Assembly (NCBI GenBank): GCA_964516865.1
Contig: CAZEXD010000002.1
Span: 1 to 49,350, forward strand
Direction: 5' to 3'
From: CAZEXD01 sp964516865
GTDB lineage: Bacteria > Patescibacteriota > Minisyncoccia > Minisyncoccales > Staskawiczbacteraceae
Length of the DNA: 49,350 bases
The position numbers and the translations under genes are program-made. This document shows, in pieces, positions 1-8,997 of this stretch. Positions within the stretch are counted from its first letter, which is position 1, and every line of letters begins with the position of its first letter. A model generated the notes under the pieces. The model searched no databases. It was given only the letters and a program-made list of their open reading frames with translations, and was not told where the DNA came from.

Positions 1-485
<485 letters not shown>

Positions 486-527
486 AATTGGTTTTATTCG
501 AAACAACTTTAAGAACTAAACCTCTCT

Positions 528-550
528 CCGATTTAACTGGTTTAAATCGG
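528..550 (-). other. Hairpin in the 16S leader
   Basis: CCGATTTA (528-535) pairs with TAAATCGG (543-550) across a 7-nt loop, about 45 nt upstream of the mature 16S 5' end. A second dyad, GACATCC (562-568) with GGATGTC (584-590), lies further upstream. Both could be leader or processing structures for pre-16S RNA. No clear consensus rRNA promoter was found; a weak TTGAAA lies at minus 599-594. Confidence 0.4.
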
Positions 551-628
551 GATACCTTATGGACATCCTCTATATTTATATATGGATGTCTTTTTTCAAT
601 GTTCTTTTTTATTTTTGGTAAAAAACAC

Positions 629-671
629 CCGCGAAAATATACAATCTTTGTATATTTTCGCGGATATTTTT
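629..671. terminator. Perfect 16-bp hairpin with flanking T/A runs
   Basis: CCGCGAAAATATACAA (629-644) pairs exactly with 648-663 around a 3-nt loop. On the minus strand the stem is followed by GGGTGTTTTTT, a good intrinsic terminator. On the plus strand an A/T-rich run follows. It lies about 145 nt upstream of the 16S gene and would insulate the rRNA transcript from readthrough out of the transposon remnant. Confidence 0.6.
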
Positions 672-770
672 AAAAATATCTAATTTATTTTAAAGTATTA
701 ATTACATAAAACCAGAAAAATCTTAATTTGGCCCTATTCTATATTTTATTCCAAAATAAATCCTTGTCAA

Positions 771-1260
771 GAGTTTGTCTGCGTCCATGCCATTTTGGAC
801 TTTTGAGGAGTTAAAAACAGGTTGTTAATTATTTATTGCATCGGAGGTATTTGTTTTAAGGTCCAAGGCGGTCTTTCTGTGTTGTGCCACAGCAACCAGT
901 CAATAAGTTTTTTGTTGAATCCGTCTAAGTCATACTAATGTCTCTCTGTTCTAATCAATGAAACCTTCCTGCAAGGTTCTGTTGAATCTTTCTATGACAG
1001 CGTTCATCCTTGGGTATTTGGGGAAGTTTTGGAAATGGATGATACTCTTTTTTTCGGCATAATCCCTGAGAAGGTGTTCAAATTCAGACCCATTGTTTGT
1101 CTGGATTCTTTTGAGGCGACTTTTTCCAGCAAAATCCTGACGCCGACTTCTAAAAAAGTTCGGATTTTATTCAGGACAGACAGCCAATTTCTAAAACGTC
1201 AAAAACTCCAATTTTATGGCCTCTTTTTTTCAGTTTATTTATTACAAAATCGCAAATAAA
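771..1260 (-). pseudogene. Decayed DDE transposase (IS481/IS3-like integrase core), C-terminal part
   Basis: Minus-strand fragments read QTNNGSEFEHLLRDYAEKK, FPKYPRMNAVIERFNRTLQ, then DWLLWHNTERPPWTLKQ and FLTPQKSKMAWTQTNS. These match the end of the rve integrase core of IS481-like transposases: Q-T-D-N-G-S-E-F, then N-A-x-I-E-R-F-N-R-T. The fragments are broken by in-frame stops and at least two frame changes. The first motif has N where the catalytic Asp belongs. The element is dead and no intact terminal repeats were seen. Confidence 0.8.
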
Positions 1261-1305
1261 AAATTTTTTATCGCTTCCAATTGCCAATTTCATATAGTTA
1301 GTGGT

Positions 1306-1353
1306 AATTGTCGCACAATATAATTGTCGCACAATATAATTGTCGCACAATAA
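1306..1353. repeat. Three tandem copies of a 16-bp unit
   Basis: The unit AATTGTCGCACAATAT repeats at 1306-1321, 1322-1337 and 1338-1353, the last with one end difference. Each unit is a small hairpin: ATTGT pairs with ACAAT around CGC. The repeat lies between the dead transposase and tRNA-Thr and has no visible coding role. Confidence 0.9.
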
Positions 1354-1379
1354 ATGAAATTAACGAATGTTTTTACTTG

Positions 1380-1451
1380 AGCCACCTCGCAGATTTGCAC
1401 TGCGAACCTACGGTTTACAAAACCGTTGCTCTGCTGTTGAGCTAAGGTGGC
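1380..1451 (-). tRNA. tRNA-Thr (anticodon UGU), divergent D and T loops
   Basis: On the minus strand, acceptor GCCACCT pairs with AGGTGGC. The D stem is GCTC/GAGC, the anticodon stem ACGGT/ACCGT holds the loop TTTGTAA (anticodon TGT, reading ACA), and the T stem is CGCAG/CTGCG. Two points are odd. The D loop is AACAGCA, without the conserved GG pair. The T loop is TGCAAAT rather than TTCxAAT, so position 55 is G. The changes occur at both partners of the D-loop/T-loop contact, so the elbow is unusual. No CCA is encoded. All stems are intact, so a functional gene is likely. Confidence 0.8.
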
Positions 1452-1510
1452 AAAAATCAAAATAATATTTATTAAAACAAAAATATTTTATTTGTTGGTA
1501 CTCGATTAAT

Positions 1511-1843
1511 TTAAGAATTTTGCGGTTTTTCTTTATTATTATCTTTTTTATTATCTTCTGATTTATGACAATAGAAGTTCTCTCTGATTCTTTGCAGACA
1601 ACTATCTACATATTTTTCGATTTTTAAAACAAAAATTCTAATTTTTGAAAGAATCTTCAATATAATTATCTTATCTGGAAATATGCTTTTTATTTTATTT
1701 TTAAAGGCATTAAAAATATTTTCTTTTTGAATACCCTCAGGAATTGTTGGCATTTGAACTAAAACAGGAATTTTTTTCGTCAAAATTAAAACAATTCCTC
1801 CCACGCTAATTACTAGAATAATTAAAGCAATTAGTTCTAACAT
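1511..1843 (-). CDS. Small membrane protein of unknown function
   Basis: This 110-residue protein has one N-terminal membrane helix (about residues 3-24, LIALIILVISVGGIVLIL). A basic amphipathic middle follows, and then a Lys/Asp/Asn-rich tail that is probably cytoplasmic. I do not recognise a family. It lies between tRNA-Thr and tsf on the same strand, 95 nt downstream of the tsf stop, so cotranscription with rpsB-tsf is possible. The ATG start is preceded by AT-rich DNA without a clear ribosome binding site. Confidence 0.6.
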   Translation of the reverse strand: MLELIALIILVISVGGIVLILTKKIPVLVQMPTIPEGIQKENIFNAFKNKIKSIFPDKIIILKILSKIRIFVLKIEKYVDSCLQRIRENFYCHKSEDNKKDNNKEKPQNS

Positions 1844-1938
1844 GTGCTAAATTTTTAATTTCCAATTTTTAATTTTTAATGAATACCCTAATTTTAATGT
1901 TTAAAAAATTAAGGCCTTAAAAATTACAAAATTAAAAA

Positions 1939-2523
1939 TTATATCTCGTACCTTGTAAACCTTTTAATCTCTATCTTTTCGCCGGTTTTAGCGATTGCGT
2001 CATCTACCAGGTCTTTTATAATTTTAGAGTTGTCTTTTATCCAAGGTTGAGAAAGAAGAGAAACCTCTTCTTTGTATTTCTTTAATTTTCCTTCAATAAT
2101 TTGTTCTACGACTTTTTGGGGTTTACCGGAATTTTTTACTTGTTCTAGATAAATCTTTTTTTCTGCTTCTAATAATTCATTTGGGATATCTTCCTCTTTA
2201 ACAAACAATGGTTTCATTGCCGCTATTTGTAAACAGATTTCATGGGCTATTTTTTTGAATTCCTCGGATTGAGCAACAAAATCTGATTCGCAACGAATAT
2301 CCAACAAAACTCCAGTTTTTAAATTTGGATGAATATAAGCGTCAATTAACCCTTTTTTTACTTCCCGAGTTAATTTTTTATTTGCTACCGTTTTACCCCA
2401 AATTCTTAAAATTTCTTTTGCTTTTTCTATATCTCCATTTGTTTGTTTGAGGGCTTTCTTGCATTCCGTCGGAGAAACACCGGTTTCTTCTCTTAATTGT
2501 TTAATTTGGTCAATAGAAATCAT
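1939..2523 (-). CDS. tsf: Elongation factor Ts
   Basis: EF-Ts is the guanine-nucleotide exchange factor that regenerates EF-Tu-GTP. The N-terminal UBA-like module is ISIDQIKQLREETGVSPTEC, and the EF-Tu-contacting signature appears as CESDFVAQSEEFK. At 194 residues it is short for the family (E. coli 283) and has one reduced dimerisation subdomain, as in other compact bacteria. The ATG at 2523 is preferred over an upstream TTG at 2541, because family proteins begin just before the I-x-x-x-x-I-K-x-L-R-E-x-T-G motif. It is downstream of rpsB in the classic order. Confidence 0.93.
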   Translation of the reverse strand: MISIDQIKQLREETGVSPTECKKALKQTNGDIEKAKEILRIWGKTVANKKLTREVKKGLIDAYIHPNLKTGVLLDIRCESDFVAQSEEFKKIAHEICLQIAAMKPLFVKEEDIPNELLEAEKKIYLEQVKNSGKPQKVVEQIIEGKLKKYKEEVSLLSQPWIKDNSKIIKDLVDDAIAKTGEKIEIKRFTRYEI

Positions 2524-2587
2524 AGTAAATGAAAAATCCAAATATCAAGTTAATTACCAAAATTCAAGGCCCAAGAGTTTCTTGATA

Positions 2588-3316
2588 TTAGGATTTAGAA
2601 TTTAATTTTTCATTTGTTATTTGGGCTTTAGATTTCGCTTTTAATACCACTTCTTTTGTTTTTTCCAAAATATATTTCACTGCCGAGATAGCGTCATCAT
2701 TTGCGGGAATGGGATAATCCGTTAAATCGGGGTTAATATTGGTATCGCAAATAGCAATAATTTTTATTCCTTTTTTTCTTGCTTCTTTCGCAGCCAAAGC
2801 ATCTTTTTTCATATCAAAGATAAAAACAACCTCGGGCAGTTTTGAAATGTCTTTTAATCCTTCAAATTTATCGCGGAGCGCTTCAATTTCTTTTTCCATT
2901 TTCATTCTTTCTTTTTTAGTATATTTTTCCAGAGCGCCAATCTCTTGTTGTCTAACCAATTCTTTAAAATAATTAATTCTCTGTAAAATTGTTTCGAAAT
3001 TAGTAAAGGTTCCTCCCAACCATCTTTTATTTACATACGGCAAACCACACTCTTGGGCAATCTCTTTAATTAAATTTTTTATTGGAATTTTTGTCCCGAC
3101 CAAAAGAATGGTTTTCCCTTCAGATATGGTCTTATCAATAAATTCTAATGCTTCTTTGATTTTTTGAATCGTTTCTTCTAAATTAATTATATGAATGGTG
3201 TTTTTTATACCAGCCAAATATGGCTTCATTTTCGGATGAAGTTTTGAAACGCGATGACCTATTTGCAATCCCGCCCTTTCCATATCTTGTATATTTAAAT
3301 TAAAATTATTTTCCAT
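2588..3316 (-). CDS. rpsB: 30S ribosomal protein S2 (uS2)
   Basis: This is a structural protein of the small subunit. Recognisable segments are the N-terminal AGLQIGHRVSKLHPKMKPYL, the central VGTKIPIKN, the conserved RWLGGTFTNFETI, and IAICDTNINPDLTDYPIPAN near the C-terminus. The length of 242 residues is normal. It is transcribed with tsf, with 64 nt between the rpsB stop and the tsf ATG. The start ATG is followed by the usual short N-terminal helix. Confidence 0.95.
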   Translation of the reverse strand: MENNFNLNIQDMERAGLQIGHRVSKLHPKMKPYLAGIKNTIHIINLEETIQKIKEALEFIDKTISEGKTILLVGTKIPIKNLIKEIAQECGLPYVNKRWLGGTFTNFETILQRINYFKELVRQQEIGALEKYTKKERMKMEKEIEALRDKFEGLKDISKLPEVVFIFDMKKDALAAKEARKKGIKIIAICDTNINPDLTDYPIPANDDAISAVKYILEKTKEVVLKAKSKAQITNEKLNSKS

Positions 3317-3430
3317 AAAATAAATATCGCCAAATACTTTTTACTTTTTTATTATAATTATAATATATAAATAAATATAAATAAAAAAACAAAATTAGAA
3401 TTTCCTTTCGTTTACTGCTGTAATTGGCAA

Positions 3431-3646
3431 TTATTTTTTGATTTTTCTTTTTGCTATTCTTTCTTTGAATTTTTGCACGCGACCCAAGGTGTCAATAATC
3501 TTTTCTTTTCCGGAATAAAAAGGGTGACACTTGGCACAAACCTCTGTTTCTATAAATTCTTTGGTTGAGCCAACAGTAAAAGTATTACCACAAGCGCAAT
3601 GGACGTTGGCTTTTGGATAATACTTGGGATGAATATCTTTTTTCAT
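3431..3646 (-). CDS. rpmE: 50S ribosomal protein L31 (bL31), zinc-binding form
   Basis: A 71-residue large-subunit protein beginning MKKDIHPKYY and carrying CACGNTF and VCAKCHPFYSGKEKIIDT. The C-x-C and C-x-x-C pairs make it the zinc-containing (C+) type. The C-terminal tail is basic. It lies upstream of rpsB on the same strand, with a 114-nt AT-rich gap. Confidence 0.95.
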   Translation of the reverse strand: MKKDIHPKYYPKANVHCACGNTFTVGSTKEFIETEVCAKCHPFYSGKEKIIDTLGRVQKFKERIAKRKIKK

Positions 3647-3794
3647 AGTTTTTTGGTTTAGATTAAATTAGTTATACTTACTTATAAGATAATAGCAAAA
3701 ATTCTTTTCAAAATCAATACTTTGTGATATTATTTGTATAAAATAAATAAAATCTAAATTTATAAAAAAATTACCAAGAAACAATTAATAAGGT

Positions 3795-4556
3795 ATGAGT
3801 CATGAAAAACAATCAATAATTATTGAAATAAGGGCTGGTACGGGGGGAGATGAAGCGAGTTTATTTGCTTATGATTTATATCGAACGTACTCAAGATTTG
3901 CTCAATCGCAAGGTTGGAGTCAGAAAATTTTGGATTCTAATCCAAATGAAATAGGTGGTTATAAAGAAATTATTTTTGAACTAACCGGACCCAATGTTTT
4001 TGATATTATGAAATATGAAGGAGGAGTTCATCGAGTCCAAAGAATCCCCAAAACCGAAAAGGCCGGTAGAATTCATACTTCAACCGTAACAGTGGCGGTT
4101 TTACCAAAACCCCAAAAAACAGAAATAAATATAAATCCCAGTGAATTAAAAATTACTACTTACAAGGCCTCGGGGCCAGGCGGTCAATATGTTAATAAAA
4201 CAGAAAGCGCTGTAAGAATACTTCATATTCCAAGCGGTATTGTCGTCACCTCTCAATCAGAAAGAAATCAAATGCAAAATAAAGAAAATGCTTTAGCGAT
4301 TTTGGCGGCAAAACTTTTGGAAAAAAAACAAAAAGAACAAAAAGAACAAATTACGGACGCAAGACGAGAACAAATTGGATGGGCGAAAAGAGCGGAAAAA
4401 ATGCGAACTTATAATTTTCCCCAAGACAGAGTAACTGACCACCGTATTAATAAAAGTTGGTATGACATTGAATCAATAATGGACGGAAAAATAGATCCCA
4501 TTATTAAAGCATTTAAAAAATACGAAGAGGAAAAAGAAAAAGAAAGCAAAAATTGA
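3795..4556 (+). CDS. prfA: Peptide chain release factor 1, lacking the N-terminal domain
   Basis: This is a class I release factor. The catalytic GGQ loop is at residues 129-131 (ASGPGGQYVNKTESA) and the codon-recognition loop is RVQRIPKTEKAGRIHTST. Its tripeptide site reads P-K-T, where RF1 has P-x-T and RF2 has SPF, so it should read UAA/UAG. The protein has 253 residues and its GGQ is about 100 residues earlier than in E. coli RF1, so domain 1 is missing. An in-frame TAA lies just upstream of the ATG (3789-3791), so no longer start exists in this sequence. It is convergent with the next gene on the minus strand. Confidence 0.9.
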   Translation: MSHEKQSIIIEIRAGTGGDEASLFAYDLYRTYSRFAQSQGWSQKILDSNPNEIGGYKEIIFELTGPNVFDIMKYEGGVHRVQRIPKTEKAGRIHTSTVTVAVLPKPQKTEININPSELKITTYKASGPGGQYVNKTESAVRILHIPSGIVVTSQSERNQMQNKENALAILAAKLLEKKQKEQKEQITDARREQIGWAKRAEKMRTYNFPQDRVTDHRINKSWYDIESIMDGKIDPIIKAFKKYEEEKEKESKN

Positions 4557-4574
4557 TTTGCTCGCCTATATCTT

Positions 4575-6005
4575 TTATAATCCTTTTTCCAACTCATTTA
4601 TATCTTTTTGATATTGACGAGCAAGGCTTATCACTGAATTACCATAAAACCGATAAGTAGTGTTGGTGGTTCCGGAAAAATAAATCATGGCTGCTTTCCA
4701 CTCGGCGTTTTCGGTTTTAGCAGAGGCGCCGTAATCAGCAAGATAAAGTCCTGCGGCAATAAAAGCATCCTTGATGTTCCAAGGATCGCTTAATTTACCT
4801 GTAATGGCACTTATTCTGTTCTCGTATTTTATCCAGGTAGAAGGAATAAATTGAGCCGGTCCCATTGCTCCGCCCCAACCATAACTCATTGGACAAGAAA
4901 CAGGAGTAAAAGAATAATCTCTTCCCAATTTATTAGTAATATCTAAAAAGTAGGGCACATCTCTTGTGGGACTCATTACTCTGGAAACAACCGCGTTATC
5001 TTTTATTCTTTTTCCCGCGCCAGTATTGATATTGGTTAAATAACATTGACCGACATTTTTTCCAAGGTTTGATTCTTGGGTTAAAACAGCCAAAAGAAAA
5101 GCCGGTCGAACCCCTGTGATACTACTGACATATTTTGCCATTTCATATGCCTCGCCAAAAGTGGGCGCCTTTGGCACACCTATCAACTCGAAAATTCTTG
5201 CTCTAATTGCCGACACTCTTTTAACTGTTTCTTCTTTTTCTTTAAGTTGTTTTTGATATTCTTCTTTGGTTAATTTTAAGAGTTTTTCTCTTTCATTTTT
5301 AATTGTTTCACTTTCTTGTTTTTGTAAAGATTGTATTCTTACCATTTTTTCTACGCTGTCTTTTTCCTCGTCTATTTTTTGTTTTTGCTTCTCCAAGTAG
5401 TTTTTAAGATTTTTAGTGCTAGCGAGAATTTCACTAACTCGCGAATTTAATCTTTCTAGATAAACCAAATTATCAAAAAAATCAGATAAATTTCCTTCTA
5501 ATAATATCTCTAAAGATTGTTTTTTATCTTCTTCGTAAATTGTTCTTAAAATATTGGTCAGTTGAGTTTGAGATTCATTAATTTTCAAACTAATCTTATC
5601 AATTGAGGACATTGTTTCGGCAATTTGTATTGTTAAATCTTTAATCATTAAATTACCTTGTTTTATTTGATATTCGAGATTTTTTATCTTGTTGTTTAGG
5701 GTTGAAAGTTGCGACTGGAGATTTTTTTTCTCTTTCTCGGTTTTTGTTAAATCCTGTTCAATTCTTTTGCTTTCTTCTTCATAAAATTGAGCGCAATCTT
5801 CCAATAATTTTCGACAATCGGTCCCACTCATTCCTGGGCAAGGGGTTTCGCTTTCGGCAACTTGCTGGCATTTTGTTTCCAAATCTTCCGCTGAAACAAT
5901 TAAAAAAGGAAAGAAAAATGCGGCCTCAACAAAGAGGGTTAAAAAATATAATCCTATCAACGATTTAAAAAATTTCATACTCTTATTTATTATAATATTT
6001 TTCAT
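4575..6005 (-). CDS. Secreted coiled-coil protein with a lytic-transglycosylase-like domain
   Basis: It has a signal peptide (residues ~10-40, hydrophobic, ending FLIVSAED) and a short Cys-containing region (CPGMSGTDC). A long coiled coil follows (~70-280), like the regulatory part of EnvC-type proteins. The C-terminal domain resembles the lysozyme fold of lytic transglycosylases: FLLAVLTQESNLGKNVGQ carries the likely catalytic Glu, followed by GAMGPAQFIPSTW and DPWNIKDAFIAAGLYLADYG. It probably cleaves peptidoglycan glycan strands in growth or division. The start may instead be the ATG at 5978, which gives a more typical signal peptide. Confidence 0.8.
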   Translation of the reverse strand: MKNIIINKSMKFFKSLIGLYFLTLFVEAAFFFPFLIVSAEDLETKCQQVAESETPCPGMSGTDCRKLLEDCAQFYEEESKRIEQDLTKTEKEKKNLQSQLSTLNNKIKNLEYQIKQGNLMIKDLTIQIAETMSSIDKISLKINESQTQLTNILRTIYEEDKKQSLEILLEGNLSDFFDNLVYLERLNSRVSEILASTKNLKNYLEKQKQKIDEEKDSVEKMVRIQSLQKQESETIKNEREKLLKLTKEEYQKQLKEKEETVKRVSAIRARIFELIGVPKAPTFGEAYEMAKYVSSITGVRPAFLLAVLTQESNLGKNVGQCYLTNINTGAGKRIKDNAVVSRVMSPTRDVPYFLDITNKLGRDYSFTPVSCPMSYGWGGAMGPAQFIPSTWIKYENRISAITGKLSDPWNIKDAFIAAGLYLADYGASAKTENAEWKAAMIYFSGTTNTTYRFYGNSVISLARQYQKDINELEKGL

Positions 6006-6024
6006 TTAACTTGAAAACATAACA

Positions 6025-6053
6025 AAAACAGCTCCGCTTAGCGGGGCTGTTTG
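6025..6053 (-). terminator. Intrinsic terminator after rplY
   Basis: On the minus strand AAACAGCCCCGC pairs with GCGGAGCTGTTT around a 3-nt loop and is followed by a T-rich run. It lies 22 nt downstream of the rplY stop and upstream of the transglycosylase-like gene, so the two genes are separate transcripts. Confidence 0.8.
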
Positions 6054-6074
6054 CCAAAACCTTTTTAATCTTTT

Positions 6075-6764
6075 TTAATGGGTTTTTTCTTCTTTTGCGG
6101 TTTGGTTTGGCTGTTCTTCTTCTACAACTTCTTCGGTTTTTTCTTTTTTCTCTACTTTTTCAACCTCCTCTACTTTTTCTTCAATTGGTTTTGCTAATTC
6201 TTCTTCCACTTTTGTGGGCAAAGCGACCTTCGCTACGATTTCATTAGGATTTTTTAAAAGCTTAATTTCAGGCGGAACCTTTAGGTCTTTTACCAAAATT
6301 TCATCATCAAAGGTTTTTAAAACACTCACATCAATTTTAATATCATGCACCAAATTTTGAGGGAGGCATTTAATTTTTATTTGCTGGATTTCTTTAACCA
6401 ATGTTCCGCCTAATTCTTTAACCGCCGGCGCCACACCCTCAAAAATCAACGGTACTTCCACCTCTATTTCTTGCTTAAGAGATGGCTGATAAAAATCTAT
6501 ATGAATAAAGTCATCATTAATCGGATCGCGTTGAATAGCGTGAATTAACACCTTCTTTTCGTTTTTATCTCCCTCTAGTTTTAAAGAAATTAAAGACGTT
6601 TCTCCCATTTGTTCAAAAACTTTTTTGAAATCTTTAACATCAACTTCAAGTGGTATATTTTCTATCTCAGGACCATAAAGTATTGCTGGAATTTTTCCCG
6701 ACCTTTTGGCTGACCTCGTTTTTTTCCCAAAAACCTTTCTAATTTTTGCCCTTAAATTAATCAT
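6075..6764 (-). CDS. rplY: 50S ribosomal protein L25 / general stress protein Ctc (bL25)
   Basis: This is a 5S-rRNA-binding large-subunit protein of the long CTC type. The N-terminal L25 domain (~1-92) shows RAKIRKVFGKKTRSAKRSGK, IPAILYGPE and HAIQRDPINDDFIHIDFYQ. The C-terminal TL5-like beta domain covers about 93-185 (VEVPLIFEGVAPAVKELGGT, KCLPQNLVHDIKIDVS). A Lys/Glu-rich low-complexity tail follows from about 190. The total length of 229 residues is normal for the long form. Confidence 0.93.
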   Translation of the reverse strand: MINLRAKIRKVFGKKTRSAKRSGKIPAILYGPEIENIPLEVDVKDFKKVFEQMGETSLISLKLEGDKNEKKVLIHAIQRDPINDDFIHIDFYQPSLKQEIEVEVPLIFEGVAPAVKELGGTLVKEIQQIKIKCLPQNLVHDIKIDVSVLKTFDDEILVKDLKVPPEIKLLKNPNEIVAKVALPTKVEEELAKPIEEKVEEVEKVEKKEKTEEVVEEEQPNQTAKEEKTH

Positions 6765-6802
6765 GGTTAATTTATAATATTTTTATTTTTTAATTTTAAT
6801 TA

Positions 6803-7018
6803 TTATTTAATTATATGGATGCATTGCGCTGGGCAACTATCAGCCGCCTCCTGGGCGCATTCAATTTTGGTTATCTCTAATTTGTCATTATTTTTAGCGT
6901 CTCTTTCTCCGTTTTTAAGAGAGGACTTGCCATCATCGCTTAATTCAAAGTATTTTGAGCATAAAGCGGCGCAAGAGCCGCAGCCAATACATTTTTCTCG
7001 TTCAATAATTATTTTCAT
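6803..7018 (-). CDS. Single-cluster [4Fe-4S] ferredoxin with probable structural disulfide
   Basis: A small soluble electron carrier of 71 residues. Cys10, 13 and 16 (CIGCGSC) and Cys62 (SCPAQC) are placed to bind one [4Fe-4S] cluster. Cys20 and Cys54 occupy the spacing of the extra disulfide known from Thermotoga/Pyrococcus-type monocluster ferredoxins. It is a plausible partner for the hydrogenase at 22.5-24.6 kb, though nothing in the sequence proves the pairing. It lies between aldolase and rplY on the same strand, only 4 nt after the aldolase stop. Confidence 0.9.
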   Translation of the reverse strand: MKIIIEREKCIGCGSCAALCSKYFELSDDGKSSLKNGERDAKNNDKLEITKIECAQEAADSCPAQCIHIIK

Positions 7019-7022
7019 ATTT

Positions 7023-7886
7023 TTATATTTTATTTTTACTTCTAAATAATTTTATTTTTTCTTCGACGATTGTTTTTACGGCTTTTTTTGCTTTTGGTAA
7101 ATATTTATAAGGAATAATTTCTGTTGGTTTTAATTTAAATATCTTTTTCAAGGTTTCAGTATACGCCAATCTTAATTCAGTATTAATATTGATTTTTACA
7201 ATTCCTATTTTGATCGCCTTTTTGATTTCGCTTGATAAAATACCCGAACCGCCGTGTAAAACCAAAAAGACATTTTTTACCGCTTTTTTAATTTGTTTTA
7301 ATCGCTCTAAATCAAGATGGGGGTTACCATATGTGCTTATACCATGAAAATTACCGATATTTATCGCCAGACAATTAACTCCTGTTTCATTGACATATTT
7401 GATGGCTTCTTGAGGATTGGTTAAATCCTCTTTTTTTATTATAAATTTTTTATTATAAACCTTTGAAGTTTCAGTGCCAATAACCCCTATTTCTCCCTCA
7501 ACCAAAACATTAAATTTTCTTGCATATTTGATTATTTCTTTTGTGCGGGAAACGTTCTCTTCCAAAGAAAAATTTGAACCATCAAAGTGAACCATATCAT
7601 AACCGACTTCTATCGCCCTTTTTATATATTCAATTGATTTTCCATGGTCTAAATTTAGAAAAATCGGGATTTCTAATTCTGTTTGATAGGATTTTTTAAG
7701 GTCTACTATTCTTTTTAATCCCAAAAACCTGCTTTCTCCCTCTGAGGTCCCTAAAATTATAGGGGATTTTAAACTATTAGCCGCTTCAATTATTCCTGCC
7801 AGTTGAGATAAGTCAGAAAAATTAAATTGGCCAAGTACCCATCGTTCTTTACCGGCTCTTTTTAGGTAATATTCAAGATTTTTCAT
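7023..7886 (-). CDS. fba: Class II fructose-bisphosphate aldolase
   Basis: It reversibly splits fructose-1,6-bisphosphate into dihydroxyacetone phosphate and glyceraldehyde-3-phosphate using a divalent metal. Family signatures visible are WVLGQFNFSDLSQLAGII, PIFLNLDHG (catalytic Asp, metal His), YDMVHFDGSNFSLEEN, VEGEIGVIG, and VLHGGSGI with metal His and phosphate-binding Gly-Gly. The length of 287 residues is normal. It directly follows the PfkB-type kinase gene (32-nt gap), which suggests that kinase may feed or drain the same sugar-phosphate pool. Confidence 0.93.
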   Translation of the reverse strand: MKNLEYYLKRAGKERWVLGQFNFSDLSQLAGIIEAANSLKSPIILGTSEGESRFLGLKRIVDLKKSYQTELEIPIFLNLDHGKSIEYIKRAIEVGYDMVHFDGSNFSLEENVSRTKEIIKYARKFNVLVEGEIGVIGTETSKVYNKKFIIKKEDLTNPQEAIKYVNETGVNCLAINIGNFHGISTYGNPHLDLERLKQIKKAVKNVFLVLHGGSGILSSEIKKAIKIGIVKININTELRLAYTETLKKIFKLKPTEIIPYKYLPKAKKAVKTIVEEKIKLFRSKNKI

Positions 7887-7918
7887 TTAAAAATTAATGA
7901 TACTAATTTAGATGAAAA

Positions 7919-8914
7919 TTAAATAATTTTTTGCTGATGAACTTTTACTTTACTAAATTTTTGATTTTTTTTCAAGAGGCCGTTTTTAGCTCCAAATTGG
8001 TTAATGCAACTAACAGAATTGGCAATTCCCAATTGGATGGCGCTAACAATATCTTTATTAAAGCGCAAATATCCCGCTAAAAATCCTGAACCAAAAGCAT
8101 CGCCCGCCCCTGTTTTATCAACGACCTTGGTGGGTAAAGAGGAGGCGCTGTAAATTATTTTTCCATCCGAAACCACGACACCATTTTTACCTTTTGTCAT
8201 AATAGCGATACCGGAACAAATTTCATCAATTTTTTTAAAAATTTCTTTCTCTCTTTGATAAGAAGTTTTGGTGAGTAAAGAGGCCTCTTCTTGATTCAAA
8301 ATTAAAACATTCACCTTTTTTAAAATTCTTTTTAAAACTTCTTTTGCTGAAAAAATTTGAGCGCTGGCAGGATTTAGAGCAATCTTGATATTATTTTCAA
8401 AGCCAAAATTTACCAAATCTTCTAAAAGCGCTGTCTTTTCTTTTTTAATTTTGGAAAAAAGTGGCGCAATATAAAACCAATCGGCTTTCAACTCGCACCA
8501 CGGAATATTTTCTTTGCTTAAATCCTCGGAAGCGCCTTTGTAAACAAGAATTGTTCTATCGCTATTAACCCCGGTAATGATGATGGAATGATTGGTTGAT
8601 TCTTTCTTTGCTTTAATAATAAATTGAGTATCGATTCCCAATTTTGTTAGTTCCTCTATTATTTCTTGTCCAGCCAAATCATCGCCTACCGCCCCACAAT
8701 AAGCAACCTTAAATCCCTGATTAACAAATGTGGCAGCGGTATTTGTTCCTCCCCCACCAGAAGAAAATAATATTTCCTCAATATCAACCTTTGAACCCAA
8801 ATTAAAACAAACCCCCTTACCAGTAATAAAACTTTTATTTTTTATTACCTTAACGTCTTTGCTTTTTATAAATATATCTTTGGTTGCAGAACCAAAAGTA
8901 ATGATATCGTACAT
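7919..8914 (-). CDS. PfkB-family carbohydrate/nucleoside kinase
   Basis: A ribokinase-fold kinase of 331 residues. The N-terminal Gly-rich substrate motif is LFSSGGGGTNTAATFVNQGF, and the C-terminal anion-hole and catalytic base motif is VVDKTGAGDAFGSGFLAGYL, with Asp of GAGD as the base. NPASAQIF and LNQEEASLLT are also typical. The substrate cannot be read from the sequence: a sugar, a sugar phosphate or adenosine are all possible. Its position next to fba makes a phosphofructokinase-like role attractive but unproven. Confidence 0.85.
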   Translation of the reverse strand: MYDIITFGSATKDIFIKSKDVKVIKNKSFITGKGVCFNLGSKVDIEEILFSSGGGGTNTAATFVNQGFKVAYCGAVGDDLAGQEIIEELTKLGIDTQFIIKAKKESTNHSIIITGVNSDRTILVYKGASEDLSKENIPWCELKADWFYIAPLFSKIKKEKTALLEDLVNFGFENNIKIALNPASAQIFSAKEVLKRILKKVNVLILNQEEASLLTKTSYQREKEIFKKIDEICSGIAIMTKGKNGVVVSDGKIIYSASSLPTKVVDKTGAGDAFGSGFLAGYLRFNKDIVSAIQLGIANSVSCINQFGAKNGLLKKNQKFSKVKVHQQKII

Positions 8915-8997
8915 ACTCGTTTGCTCAAATTCAAAACTTAAAAATTAAATATAAGATTTTGGTTTTTAGTTATGTTTTGAGTTTTGTATTTCTGGTT

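Noticed and set aside
1306..1353. CRISPR array
   Set aside because: The three 16-bp repeats are directly abutting with no spacers, and there are no cas genes. No other array-like pattern was seen in the window.
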